Assembly (NCBI RefSeq): GCF_900609055.1
Contig: NZ_UXAW01000051.1
Location: 272,674-336,673 of the forward strand
Origin: Pseudogemmobacter humi
GTDB lineage: Bacteria > Pseudomonadota > Alphaproteobacteria > Rhodobacterales > Rhodobacteraceae
Direction: 5' to 3'
DNA length: 64,000 nucleotides
A program made the translations under genes and the position numbers. Below are positions 24,295 to 33,374 of this stretch, in pieces. How positions within the stretch are numbered: the stretch's first letter is position 1; each line of letters opens with the position of its first letter. The notes under the pieces are model-generated. The model did no database searches, was not told the origin of the DNA, and saw only the letters and a program-made list of their open reading frames with translations.

Positions 24295-26310
24295 ATGGCC
24301 AGGCCCAGACTTCTATTCGTCGCAACGCTTGCGCTCAGCGCTTCACCGCTTGCGCTCTTCGCCCAGACCACGGCAACCGGCACTGAGACACGAAAGGCAG
24401 GCGACGAGCACCTTGGCGAGATTGTGCTTGATGCCGGCGCCTCCGCAGTAACTGCCGGAACCGGGCCAGACTTCAGCCTCGATGCAGAGGGCATCGCGCG
24501 CTCGCAGGCGACCACCTTGCAGGATGCGTTGCGCGATGCACCCTCGGTTACGACCACCCGTCGCGGAAATCTGCTGACCGGCGGCATCTCGATCAGGGGA
24601 TTCGGTGGAAACCACCACTACCCCGGCGATCCGGCGACCAAGATCGTGGTTGATGGCGTGGCGGACAATCCGGGCCGCCATTATCAGAGCTCATCGGGGG
24701 CGATCGCCGACCCGGCCCTGTTGCGCTCGATCGATGTCAAAACCGGCCCGCTCGCCTCGCTGGAGTATGGTTCGGGCATCACCGGCGGTGCGGTCACCGC
24801 GCGCACCATCAACGGCTCAGACCTGACCGGCGGCGAGGACGGGTTCCGGTTCCGCCAGATGCTTGGCGCGAACAGCAATGGCGATGGCTGGGTCACCTCA
24901 TCGACGCTGGCCTGGCAGGTGAACGGCTCGCTCGATTTCCTGCTGAACTACACGCGGCGCGGCCAGGGCGCCCAGGAAGACCCGGATGGCAATGAGACCG
25001 CGCGCGGCTTCAACGTGCCGTCGATGCTGCTGAAATCGCGTTTCCGGCTGGATGATGCCAACAGCATTACCCTCAGCTATGCCAGCTATGAAAGCTCTGA
25101 GAGCAACGTCAATCTCTCGAACCTGCTGAATGATTTCGCGGGCCTCGGCCTCGCCAACATTGACCGCAAGGGCAATGTCGCGTCGCTGACCTGGAACTAC
25201 AATCCGGCGGGCAATGACCTCACAGATCTTGAGCTGACCTACTCGCGCTCGGATCAGGACCACAATATCCTTGGCCTTACCCCCGGTTTCGCCCAGACCC
25301 AGTCGGGCCTGTTCAACAACGTCACCGACCGGGTGACGCTGACCAATACCGCGCGCTTTGACACCGGATTCATCAGCCACAGCCTGCGCGCGGGTCTGGG
25401 ATGGTCGAGCGAAGAACGCACCCGTCTGAAGACCTCGCCCGCCAGCGGCAAGGATCGCCGTCTCAGCCTCTTTGCCATCGACACGATGGATTTCGGCAAT
25501 GAGCTGCGCGCGACCCTCGGCCTGCGGCTTGAGGATCAGAAGATCAGCGCCACCACCGCGCCCGCCGGCCCCTATGACGGTCTGGCACGGACCCTGGGCC
25601 TCGGGCTGGAAAAAGGCTTTGGCAACGGGTTGGCGGTCTTCGGATCCTTCACCTATACCGAAGCGCTGCCGACCTATGACGTGTTGACCGCCACCTATGA
25701 CGGCAAACTGCAACAGTCGCGCAACTGGGAAGGTGGCGTCCGCTATGAGGGGGGCGATCTCCTCTCGGCGGGCGATACGTTCAGCGGCTCGATTACGCTT
25801 TATCGCAGCGAACTCTGGAACACGATGTTCGCGCTTTCGGTGCCCGGCCGCGAGCTGACACGTGAAGGCGTCGAGATTGCAGCAAATTATCGTATGGCTG
25901 GCGGCACCTATCTGAACGGCACCGTCAATCTGACCGATAACAAGCGCCTCATGGCCGGTGGCGTCTGGGATCTGGACAGCTACAGCCCGAGTGACACCCT
26001 CACGCTGACGGTTGGCCATAAGTTCGGCAACGGGCTCGATGTGTCCTGGCGTATGGAGGCCCAGAAAGGCATTATCGTCGGGACCGCAGACCATGCGGGC
26101 TTCGGCGTGCATGACCTGAAGGCCAGCTACACCGTGCAGCAAGGCAATCTTGAGGGCCTGGTGATCGACTTCGGCGTCGAGAACGTCTTCGATCGGTCCT
26201 ACCATTACGCCATGACGCCGCTGCAGGGGGCGACAAGCCCGCGCCCCGGCGAGCCCTGGGTCAACGAGACAGGGCGGAACTTCCGCCTGAACCTCTCGAA
26301 AACCTTCTGA
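24295..26310 (+). CDS. TonB-dependent outer-membrane receptor
   Basis: A 671-residue outer-membrane receptor. The signal peptide ends LALFAQ, then comes a short TonB-box-like segment (LGEIVLDAG), the plug domain (TTLQDALRDAPSVTTTRR, GGISIRGFGGN, IVVDGVADNPG) and a 22-strand-type barrel ending in FRLNLSKTF with the C-terminal Phe expected for barrel assembly. It imports a chelate such as a siderophore or haem; the ligand cannot be read. The start has AGGCAGGA upstream. Codon use is noticeably less GC-biased than its neighbours. It lies behind a tRNA and recombinase remnant, which suggests horizontal gain, and no cognate ABC importer is adjacent. Confidence 0.9.
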   Translation: MARPRLLFVATLALSASPLALFAQTTATGTETRKAGDEHLGEIVLDAGASAVTAGTGPDFSLDAEGIARSQATTLQDALRDAPSVTTTRRGNLLTGGISIRGFGGNHHYPGDPATKIVVDGVADNPGRHYQSSSGAIADPALLRSIDVKTGPLASLEYGSGITGGAVTARTINGSDLTGGEDGFRFRQMLGANSNGDGWVTSSTLAWQVNGSLDFLLNYTRRGQGAQEDPDGNETARGFNVPSMLLKSRFRLDDANSITLSYASYESSESNVNLSNLLNDFAGLGLANIDRKGNVASLTWNYNPAGNDLTDLELTYSRSDQDHNILGLTPGFAQTQSGLFNNVTDRVTLTNTARFDTGFISHSLRAGLGWSSEERTRLKTSPASGKDRRLSLFAIDTMDFGNELRATLGLRLEDQKISATTAPAGPYDGLARTLGLGLEKGFGNGLAVFGSFTYTEALPTYDVLTATYDGKLQQSRNWEGGVRYEGGDLLSAGDTFSGSITLYRSELWNTMFALSVPGRELTREGVEIAANYRMAGGTYLNGTVNLTDNKRLMAGGVWDLDSYSPSDTLTLTVGHKFGNGLDVSWRMEAQKGIIVGTADHAGFGVHDLKASYTVQQGNLEGLVIDFGVENVFDRSYHYAMTPLQGATSPRPGEPWVNETGRNFRLNLSKTF

Positions 26311-26327
26311 GGCAACCGCTTACACTG

Positions 26328-26363
26328 AAAAAGCCCCGGATGCGCTGGCATCCGGGGCTTTTT
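26328..26363. terminator. Bidirectional rho-independent terminator
   Basis: A perfect 16-bp inverted repeat (AAAAAGCCCCGGATGC / GCATCCGGGGCTTTTT) with loop GCTG ends the receptor gene. The A/T flanks make it work in both directions. The ~200 bases from here to the methyltransferase stop show no gene. Confidence 0.9.
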
Positions 26364-26567
26364 CATTTGACGCGCCACAACCGGAGCGGGCGGGTTGTCA
26401 GCTTCGCTCATGTCCGGCCTTTTCTTCGGGGAAGTGCGGATCGGACGGTCAGCCCTTCAGCCTCATCGGGTTTTGGAGGGGCGGGGAGGAACCCTGCGCC
26501 AGCCTTATAAAAGTCGGAACAGAGGTCGGCTCTTCCTGGCCCTGCGGGCGCGGGCCGAAAGCAGCAC

Positions 26568-27257
26568 TCACCGGGGCGGCGATTTTTCTTCGGCCGGGGT
26601 CAGGACCGCCAGCGCCTGGCCGCGGGGCAGCAGGTCGTCGCGCCAGCGCAGGGCGAAGCCGGCGGCGGCGGCATCGGCCCCGACCTGGGCCACGCTGCGG
26701 TGCCAGGGCGGGCGCGCGGGATGGGTGACCACGCCGTCGCGCTGGCGGAAGGGGCCGTCATGGCCCTCGGGTGCGAGAAACACCGTGAGCAACAGCTTGC
26801 GCAGCGCGGGGCAGCGGGCGCGCAGCGCGGCCAGCGCCGGGCGCAGGCGGCCGGGCGGCAGATGGGTGAAGACCCCCCAGGCCAGCGCGAAACCGATCCG
26901 CGCGGGGACGCCCGGAAAGGCGAAATCCGCATCCGCCACCAGTTGCGCAAGCGGCAGGCGGCTTTGCGCTTCGGGGGTGAGTTCCGTCTCCCACCCTCGC
27001 CGCATCAGTTCGGCCGAGGCATCGGTGCCCCAGTAATGGCCCGCACCGAGCCAGGGCACCAGCATATGGCCGAGCCGCAGACAGCCGCAGCCGATGTCGA
27101 GGAAATGGTCGTCCCGCTCCAGCCCTTCGTCGAGAATCACCTGCATCTGATGCAGCGCGGTTTCCTCCCACCGTCCGCCCACGATGTCGCGGTGTTTGCC
27201 GCGCGCCAGCGCCTCGTCGTAGAATCCGGGCTTCTGATAGGGCGACAGCGTGGTCAT
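26568..27257 (-). CDS. SAM-dependent methyltransferase
   Basis: A 229-residue class I methyltransferase. Motif I is DHFLDIGCGCLRLGHML (about residues 48-64), the acidic residue of motif II is in GTDAS, and motif IV-like sequence is in ALAWGVFTHLPP. Start MTTLSPYQKPGFYDE is set by its four-base overlap (ATGA) with the stop of pepT, indicating coupled translation downstream of pepT. The DIGCG-CLRLG form resembles small-molecule or O-methyltransferases; the substrate is not predictable. Confidence 0.83.
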   Translation of the reverse strand: MTTLSPYQKPGFYDEALARGKHRDIVGGRWEETALHQMQVILDEGLERDDHFLDIGCGCLRLGHMLVPWLGAGHYWGTDASAELMRRGWETELTPEAQSRLPLAQLVADADFAFPGVPARIGFALAWGVFTHLPPGRLRPALAALRARCPALRKLLLTVFLAPEGHDGPFRQRDGVVTHPARPPWHRSVAQVGADAAAAGFALRWRDDLLPRGQALAVLTPAEEKSPPR

Positions 27258-28504
27258 GCACTGCGCCGGGCGATACCCAGCATCAGCTCCACCGCCCGGG
27301 CCATGTCCTGAAGGCTGATCCATTCCAGCGGCCCGTGGATTTCCTGCATCCCGGTGAACAGATTGGGGCAGGGCACGCCCATCTCGGTCAGCCGCGAGCC
27401 GTCGGTGCCGCCGCGGATCGGGACCGAGACCGGATCGAGGCCGATGTCGCGCGCGGCCGCGCGGGCCAGATCGACCGGGGTCATGTCCTGCTCAAGCCAG
27501 TAGCGCATGTTGCGGTATTGCGGGGTGATCTCGCAGGTGATCGTGGCGCGCGGTTCGGTGGCGGCGACGGCCTCGCAGACCTTGCGCAGCATCTCGCCTT
27601 TGGCCGCGAGGCCGTCGAGCTCGAAATCGCGCAGGATCAGGCGGATCACCATTTCCGACGAGCCGCCGCTCATCTCGACGGCATGGATGAAGCCCTCGCG
27701 CCCCTCGGTCACTTCGGGCTGCATGGTCGATTGCGGCAAAGCGGCGACGATCTTCGCGGCGAGGTGGATGGCGTTGACCATCCTGCCCTTCGCCCAGCCC
27801 GGGTGGATCGAGACGCCCGTGATCCGCACCTCGGCGCCATCGGCCGAGAAGCTCTCGTATTCAATCTCGCCCGGATTGCCGCCGTCGAATGTATAGGCGA
27901 AAGCGGCGCCCAGGTCGGCGGGCAGCCGTGGATCGACGCCGCGGCCGATCTCTTCGTCGGGGGTGAAGGCGAGGCGGATCGTGCCATGGGCGGGCTTTTC
28001 CGCCAGCAGGCGGCGGGCCGCGGTCATGATGATGGCGATTCCGGCCTTGTCGTCGGCCCCGAGCAGCGTTTTCCCCGAGGCGGTCACGAGGTCATGGCCG
28101 GTCTTTTGCGCGAGATTGGGCGAGACGGCGGGCGACAGGACCAGTGCCGGATCGTCGGGGAAGCGGATCTCGCCGCCGTCGTAATCACGGATCATCCGGG
28201 GCCTGACGCCGGTGGCGCAGAACTGCGGGGCGGTGTCCATGTGGGCCAGAAAGCCGATCACCGGGCCGGGGGCGCTGCCGGGAATGGTGGCGAGGACCGC
28301 GCCGTAATCGGTGAGGCGGATGTCGCTGGCGCCGATGTCTTCCAGCTCGGCGACCAGCAGGCGGGCCATGTCAAGCTGAACCGCAGTCGAGGGTTTGCCG
28401 GTGCTGGCCGGATCGCTCTGGCTGTCGATGGCGCAGTAGCGGGTCAGGCGGGATTCGAGTTCGGCGAGATGGTCGGAGAACTGGTCGGAGAACTGGTCGG
28501 ACAT
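27254..28504 (-). CDS. pepT: Peptidase T (tripeptide aminopeptidase)
   Basis: A 416-residue M20-family zinc aminopeptidase that removes N-terminal residues from tripeptides in the cytoplasm. It has the PepT features GFLAHMDTAPQF (metal His and catalytic Asp), TLLGADDKAGIA (bridging Asp), FTPDEEIGRGVD (catalytic Glu pair) and PIRGGTDGSRLTEMG, with the last metal ligand in the C-terminal segment. The N-terminus MSDQFSDQFSDH comes from a 12-base tandem duplication at 28471-28494. The downstream methyltransferase overlaps its stop. Confidence 0.93.
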   Translation of the reverse strand: MSDQFSDQFSDHLAELESRLTRYCAIDSQSDPASTGKPSTAVQLDMARLLVAELEDIGASDIRLTDYGAVLATIPGSAPGPVIGFLAHMDTAPQFCATGVRPRMIRDYDGGEIRFPDDPALVLSPAVSPNLAQKTGHDLVTASGKTLLGADDKAGIAIIMTAARRLLAEKPAHGTIRLAFTPDEEIGRGVDPRLPADLGAAFAYTFDGGNPGEIEYESFSADGAEVRITGVSIHPGWAKGRMVNAIHLAAKIVAALPQSTMQPEVTEGREGFIHAVEMSGGSSEMVIRLILRDFELDGLAAKGEMLRKVCEAVAATEPRATITCEITPQYRNMRYWLEQDMTPVDLARAAARDIGLDPVSVPIRGGTDGSRLTEMGVPCPNLFTGMQEIHGPLEWISLQDMARAVELMLGIARRSA

Positions 28505-28532
28505 GGGGGGGGCCTCGCGGCTGGCCGGGGAA

Positions 28533-28593
28533 GGGGGCCCTGCCCCCGTCCCCTTACGGGGACTCCCCCGGAGTATTTGGGTCAGGATGAAAG
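28533..28593 (+). repeat. Dispersed intergenic repeat, long form, copy d
   Basis: Hairpin 1 is GGGGGCCCTGCCCCC (28533-28547), hairpin 2 is GTCCCCTTACGGGGAC (28548-28563) and the tail is TCCCCCGGAG followed by TATTTGGGTCAGGATGAAAG. It fills the gap between the pepT start and the stop of the next leftward gene. Confidence 0.85.
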
Positions 28594-28598
28594 CGGGA

Positions 28599-28760
28599 TC
28601 AGTCTTTCTTGCGCGCCTCGGCGGCGGCTTTCATCCGGGCCAGCAGTTCGGCCTTCTTCTCGGCCTCGGTTTTCGCTTTGGGCGCCCCGCGTTTGGGCAG
28701 GTCAAGCGCGTGGTGGCTGTCTTTGGCCGATTTCGGATGGCCGGATTTGGAATAGTCCAT
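28599..28760 (-). CDS. Small basic conserved-type protein, unknown function
   Basis: A 53-residue Lys/Ala-rich protein (MDYSKSGHPKSAKDS..., ending AAAEARKKD) with a C-terminal predicted helix of the form KKAELLARMKAAAEARKKD. No membrane segment or known domain is visible. The charged composition could suit nucleic-acid or ribosome association, but that is only inference. The start ATG 28760 has a plausible GAGGACACC upstream on the minus strand. A longer frame to 28817 is less likely. Confidence 0.6.
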   Translation of the reverse strand: MDYSKSGHPKSAKDSHHALDLPKRGAPKAKTEAEKKAELLARMKAAAEARKKD

Positions 28761-28826
28761 GGCGGTGTCCTCGGAATGTGTTGTCCCCGGGATGCCCGAA
28801 AGGGGGGCGCGGGGCAAGAGGCGTGC

Positions 28827-29453
28827 TCAGCGGGCGCGGGGAATGCGCAGGCCGAGGCGCACCGACAGCACCCGCAGCGCGAAGGTGGCCGTCACCCCGG
28901 CCGAGGCGGTCACGACCGGCGGCCAGCCGAGATGCGCGCCGAGGGTGACGATCAGCGTGCCCGCGACCGCGGCCACGGCGTAGATCTCTTCGCGCAGCAC
29001 ACGGGGGATTTCGGTGACGAGGATGTCGCGCACCACGCCGCCGCCCACCGCCGTCATGACGCCGATCAGGCTGGCCGCCGCCGGATGCAGGCCGAAGGCC
29101 AGTGCTTTGGATGTGCCCGCGACCGCGAAGACCCCGAGGCCGAGCGCGTCGAGCAGCATCACCGGCTTGTCGGCGCGCTCGATCAGCCGGTGGCAGAGGA
29201 AGGCGGTCAGCCCGGCGGCGCAGGCGGCGATCAGATAGGACGGATCGCGCAGCACCGCCGCCGGCTGGTCGCCGATCGCCATGTCGCGGATGGCGCCGCC
29301 CGCGGTGGCCGCAGCGGTGGCCAGCACGATCACCCCGAACAGATCGAGTTGGCGGCGCACCGCCAGCATCCCGCCCGACAGGCCGAAGACGAAGGTGCCG
29401 ATCATGTCGAGCCACCAGACGATCAGGCTGAAATCCTGCGCCAGAATGTTCAT
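28827..29453 (-). CDS. TRIC/YadS-type (UPF0126) membrane protein
   Basis: A 208-residue integral membrane protein with seven predicted helices arranged as two repeats. Each repeat carries a Gly-rich signature: GTFVFGLSGGMLAVRR with TAGGAIRDMAIGD, and LGVFAVAGTSKAL with AVGGGVVRDILVTEIP. These GGxxRD motifs define the bacterial TRIC-type cation channel/glycine-transporter family. The start (MNILAQDF) follows AAGGGGGCGG. Physiological substrate unknown; glycine uptake or cation flux have been proposed for homologues. Confidence 0.87.
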   Translation of the reverse strand: MNILAQDFSLIVWWLDMIGTFVFGLSGGMLAVRRQLDLFGVIVLATAAATAGGAIRDMAIGDQPAAVLRDPSYLIAACAAGLTAFLCHRLIERADKPVMLLDALGLGVFAVAGTSKALAFGLHPAAASLIGVMTAVGGGVVRDILVTEIPRVLREEIYAVAAVAGTLIVTLGAHLGWPPVVTASAGVTATFALRVLSVRLGLRIPRAR

Positions 29454-29554
29454 GGCCGCCCCCTTGCGTGTCCCGTGACGGGGCGGAGTAAAGCCGCAAA
29501 CCGCCTCGAAGGGAAAGACCGCGTTTGCCCCCCGGGATGCAGGCGGGCGCAAAG

Positions 29555-29584
29555 AAAACGCGCGCGCCCCGAAGGACGCGCGCG
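29555..29584 (-). terminator. Rho-independent terminator of mdh
   Basis: On the minus strand an ~11-bp GC stem (CGCGCGCGTCC / GGGGCGCGCGCG, one T-G pair) is followed by TTTTCTTT, about 25 bases past the mdh stop. Confidence 0.85.
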
Positions 29585-29607
29585 ATGGCGGTGCTTGTGA
29601 AGAAAAC

Positions 29608-30612
<1,005 letters not shown>

Positions 30613-30644
30613 TTAAACACCGTCTGTCCAGCTTTCTGACGATG

Positions 30645-30663
30645 TTGTATGCCATTGTATGCC
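30645..30663. promoter_or_regulatory. Direct repeat TTGTATGCC upstream of mdh
   Basis: TTGTATGCC occurs twice with a 10-base period in the 162-base mdh/TSUP divergent gap. One helical turn spacing suggests a possible operator, similar in flavour to GntR-type half sites. No regulator can be named. Confidence 0.3.
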
Positions 30664-30732
30664 GAAAGATCCACCCTTTCCCGCGCCGCTGCCGCGGTTT
30701 AGCGGTAACGGCGGCAGAGGCGGAGAATACGG

Positions 30733-31482
30733 ATGGACGGCACGGCATTCTGGATCGCGGCGCTGATCGCCTCGGCGCTGGTCGGCCTGTCGAAAGGCGG
30801 GTTGCCGATGATCGGGATGCTGGCGGTGCCGGTGCTGTCGCTGGTGATCTCGCCGGTCACGGCGGCGGGGCTCTTGCTGCCGGTCTTCGTGGTCTCGGAT
30901 CTGTTCGGGCTGTGGGCCTGGCGCAAGGCGTTCGACGCGCGGGTGTTGCGGATCGTGGTCAGCGGCGCGGCGGCGGGGATCGGCATCGGCTGGGCCACGG
31001 CGAGCCTGGTGCCCGAGGCGGCGGTGACGCTGCTGGTGGGGGTGATCGGGCTGGTCTTCGCCGCCAACACCCTGTTGCGCCGCCGCCCCGAGGGGCCGCC
31101 CCGGCCCGCGCGGGTCGGGCCGGGGCTGTTCTGGGGCACCATCGCGGGTTTCACCAGTTTCGTCAGCCATGCCGGGGCGCCGCCGTTTCAGGTCTATGTG
31201 CTGCCGTTGCGGCTGGAAAAAACGGTCTTCGCCGGCACCGCGACCATAGCTTTCGCCCTGATCAATGCGATGAAGCTGATTCCCTACTGGTTCCTCGGCC
31301 AGCTGAACCCGCAGAACCTGCGCGTGGCGGCGATCCTGTTCCTTCCCGCGGTGATCGCGGTCTTCGCGGGGATCAGGCTGGTGCGCTGGCTGCCGGAAAA
31401 GCTGTTCTACCGGCTGGTGATCTGGTCCTTGCTGGCGATTTCGGTTCGGCTGGTGCATGACGGGCTGACGGGGCTGCTGTAG
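30733..31482 (+). CDS. TSUP (TauE/SafE) family transporter
   Basis: A 249-residue membrane protein with about eight helices in two homologous halves. The first half begins ALIASALVGLSKGGLP and the second GTIAGFTSFVSHAGAPPFQVY; both are the paired signatures of the sulfite/organosulfonate exporter family. Substrates for the family include sulfite, sulfoacetate and other organosulfur anions. A second, more distant member is at 45714. The gene is preceded by GGAG and stands alone, divergent from mdh. Confidence 0.88.
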   Translation: MDGTAFWIAALIASALVGLSKGGLPMIGMLAVPVLSLVISPVTAAGLLLPVFVVSDLFGLWAWRKAFDARVLRIVVSGAAAGIGIGWATASLVPEAAVTLLVGVIGLVFAANTLLRRRPEGPPRPARVGPGLFWGTIAGFTSFVSHAGAPPFQVYVLPLRLEKTVFAGTATIAFALINAMKLIPYWFLGQLNPQNLRVAAILFLPAVIAVFAGIRLVRWLPEKLFYRLVIWSLLAISVRLVHDGLTGLL

Positions 31483-31497
31483 CCCGCTGCCGCTGCG

Positions 31498-31528
31498 GCA
31501 TTGCGCGAAATTTCTGCATTGCGGCGAA
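31498..31528. promoter_or_regulatory. Direct repeat upstream of the malyl-CoA thioesterase-type gene
   Basis: GCATTGCGCGAA and GCATTGCGGCGAA start 18 bases apart, about 70-100 bases before the gene. Acyl-CoA-responsive regulators (PccR/RamB/MldR family) recognise TTGC-rich repeats in related bacteria, so this may be an operator. The match is loose. Confidence 0.3.
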
Positions 31529-31595
31529 TATCCTCTTGCCGAATGTGCCAATTTCGTGCTTTGACACGCAAGATTATTGCCAAGGAGACTCGCTC

Positions 31596-32456
31596 ATGGC
31601 GCGCCCCTGCCGTTCGGTCCTCTATATCCCCGGCTCTCGCGAGCGTGCGCTGGAGAAAGCGCGCGATCTGGCCTGCGATGCGGTCATCTTCGATCTTGAG
31701 GATGCGGTCGCCCCCGACGAGAAACCCGCCGCCCGCGGGTTGCTGGCCCGGGTGCTGCGGGACGCCGATTACGGGCCGCGCCTGCGCATCGTGCGGATCA
31801 ACGGGCTGGACACGCCCTGGGGCCAGGACGACGCGGTGGCGATGGCCGCCGCCATCGCGGGCGGCGCGAAGATCGATGCGATTCTGGTGCCCAAGGTGAA
31901 TGCCCCCGCCGATCTGGATGCGGTGGCGGCGCTGGTGCCCGGGGCGGATCTCTGGGCGATGATGGAGACCTGCGCGGGCATGCTGAACGCGGCGGCCATC
32001 GCCGCGCATCCGCGGCTGACCGGGATGGTGATGGGGACGAACGATCTGGCGAAGGAACTCGGCAGCCGTTTCCGCCCTGACCGTCTGGGGGTGCAGGCGG
32101 GGCTGGGGCTGTGCCTGCTGGCCGCGCGCGCCCATGCGCTGACCATCGTCGATGGCGTCTACAACGCTTTCAAGGACGAGGCGGGGCTGCGCGCCGAATG
32201 CGAACAGGGCCGCGACATGGGATTCGACGGCAAGACGCTGGTCCATCCCGCCCAGCTTCAGATCGCCAACGAAGTGTTTGCGCCTTCGGATTCCGATCTC
32301 GATCTCGCCCGCCGCCAGATCGCCGCATATGATGCGGTGACGGCCGAGGGCGGCGGGGTTGCCGTGGTGGACGGGCGGATCGTCGAGAATCTGCATATCG
32401 TCACCGCCCGCGCGCTGCTGGAAAAGGCGGCGGCGATCGGGGCTCTGGCAAATTGA
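31596..32456 (+). CDS. mcl2: HpcH/HpaI-CitE family protein, probable (3S)-malyl-CoA thioesterase
   Basis: A 286-residue TIM-barrel protein of the citrate-lyase beta/malyl-CoA lyase family. It has SVLYIPGSRERALEKA, the metal/CoA segment VIFDLEDAVAPDEK, Arg in IVRINGLDTPW, metal Glu in MMETCAGMLNA and C-terminal GFDGKTLVHPAQL. The short CitE-like length and the position among mdh, mch and sdh match Mcl2 of Rhodobacter sphaeroides, which hydrolyses (3S)-malyl-CoA to malate and CoA in the ethylmalonyl-CoA pathway. The lyase Mcl1 is longer and starts differently. A good AAGGAGA site precedes ATG 31596. Confidence 0.82.
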   Translation: MARPCRSVLYIPGSRERALEKARDLACDAVIFDLEDAVAPDEKPAARGLLARVLRDADYGPRLRIVRINGLDTPWGQDDAVAMAAAIAGGAKIDAILVPKVNAPADLDAVAALVPGADLWAMMETCAGMLNAAAIAAHPRLTGMVMGTNDLAKELGSRFRPDRLGVQAGLGLCLLAARAHALTIVDGVYNAFKDEAGLRAECEQGRDMGFDGKTLVHPAQLQIANEVFAPSDSDLDLARRQIAAYDAVTAEGGGVAVVDGRIVENLHIVTARALLEKAAAIGALAN

Positions 32457-32507
32457 GGCGGAACGGGGCAGGAATGACCCCGTAAACCCCGAACCCCGGA
32501 GCCCGCC

Positions 32508-33053
32508 ATGTTCTCGCTCGCCCTCGGTGTCCTGTTGTGGAGCGCCGCCCATCTGTTCAAACGCCTCGCCCCGGCTTCCCGAGAGGGGATGGGCGCGGGC
32601 GGCCGCGGCACGGTCGCGTTGCTGGTCCTCGCCTCGATCGGGCTGATGATCTTCGGCTACCGCATCGATCCCGGCACGTTCTACTGGGGCCGCAGCCCGA
32701 TGACGACCGGGATCAACAATCTCATGATGCTGGTCTCGGTGTATTTCTTCGCCGCCGCCGGGATGAAGACCGCGCTGGCGCGCAGGCTGCGCCATCCGAT
32801 GCTGTGGGGCGTGGTGATCTGGTCGGCGGCGCATCTGCTGGTGAACGGCGACTCGCCGTCTTTCGTGCTGTTCGGCGGCCTCGGTCTCTGGGCGCTGGTC
32901 CAGATGGCGGCGATCAACCGCCATGCCGGGCCTTTCGTGCCGCCGCCGCCAAAGCCTGCGAAGATGGAATGGATCGCGGTGGCGGGCACGCTGGTGGTCT
33001 ATGGCGCTCTGGCCGGGGCGCATTACCTGCTCGGCTATCCTGTGTTCGGGTGA
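32508..33053 (+). CDS. NnrU family membrane protein
   Basis: A 181-residue protein with about five transmembrane helices. The NnrU signature features are the N-terminal FSLALGVLLWSAAHLFKRL and WGVVIWSAAHLLVNGD, each with a conserved His, and the C-terminal AHYLL. NnrU was named for a role in nitric-oxide-related metabolism; a relative, zeta-carotene isomerase Z-ISO, binds haem. No denitrification genes are nearby. It is followed after 4 bases by the DUF1737 gene, suggesting an operon with it. Confidence 0.82.
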   Translation: MFSLALGVLLWSAAHLFKRLAPASREGMGAGGRGTVALLVLASIGLMIFGYRIDPGTFYWGRSPMTTGINNLMMLVSVYFFAAAGMKTALARRLRHPMLWGVVIWSAAHLLVNGDSPSFVLFGGLGLWALVQMAAINRHAGPFVPPPPKPAKMEWIAVAGTLVVYGALAGAHYLLGYPVFG

Positions 33054-33057
33054 TGCG

Positions 33058-33261
33058 ATGAAACTCTACCGTTTTCTGTCCGGGGACGACACTTCCACCT
33101 TTTGCCACAAGGTCTCGGCCGCGCTGGCGAAAGGATGGGAGCTTTACGGTTCGCCGACCTATGCCTTCGATGCCTCGAACGGGGTGATGCGCTGCGGCCA
33201 GGCGGTGGTGAAAGAGGTCGGGGGCGAATATGCGCCCGATCTGAAACTGGGCGAGCAATAG
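33058..33261 (+). CDS. DUF1737-type small protein
   Basis: A 67-residue soluble protein. The core KVSAALAKGWELYGSPTYAFD, with LAxGWxLYGxPT, is the hallmark of the DUF1737 family of short proteins that are often found fused to or beside larger genes. Function unknown. It sits four bases behind the NnrU gene. Start ATG 33058. Confidence 0.78.
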   Translation: MKLYRFLSGDDTSTFCHKVSAALAKGWELYGSPTYAFDASNGVMRCGQAVVKEVGGEYAPDLKLGEQ

Positions 33262-33275
33262 GCGGGCGGGCAGAA

Positions 33276-33336
33276 GGGGGCCCTGCCCCCGTCTGCTTGC
33301 GCAGACTCCCCCGGAGTATTTGGGTCAGGATGAAAG
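33276..33336 (+). repeat. Dispersed intergenic repeat, long form, copy e
   Basis: Hairpin 1 is GGGGGCCCTGCCCCC (33276-33290), hairpin 2 is GTCTGCTTGCGCAGAC (33291-33306), and the tail is TCCCCCGGAG plus TATTTGGGTCAGGATGAAAG. It lies between the DUF1737 gene and mch. The core ATG (33330) is in frame with mch 15 codons upstream of its preferred start. Confidence 0.85.
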
Positions 33337-33374
33337 GGGCAGGGGCCGGGCGTCCCTGCCGGAAAGGGGCGAGG

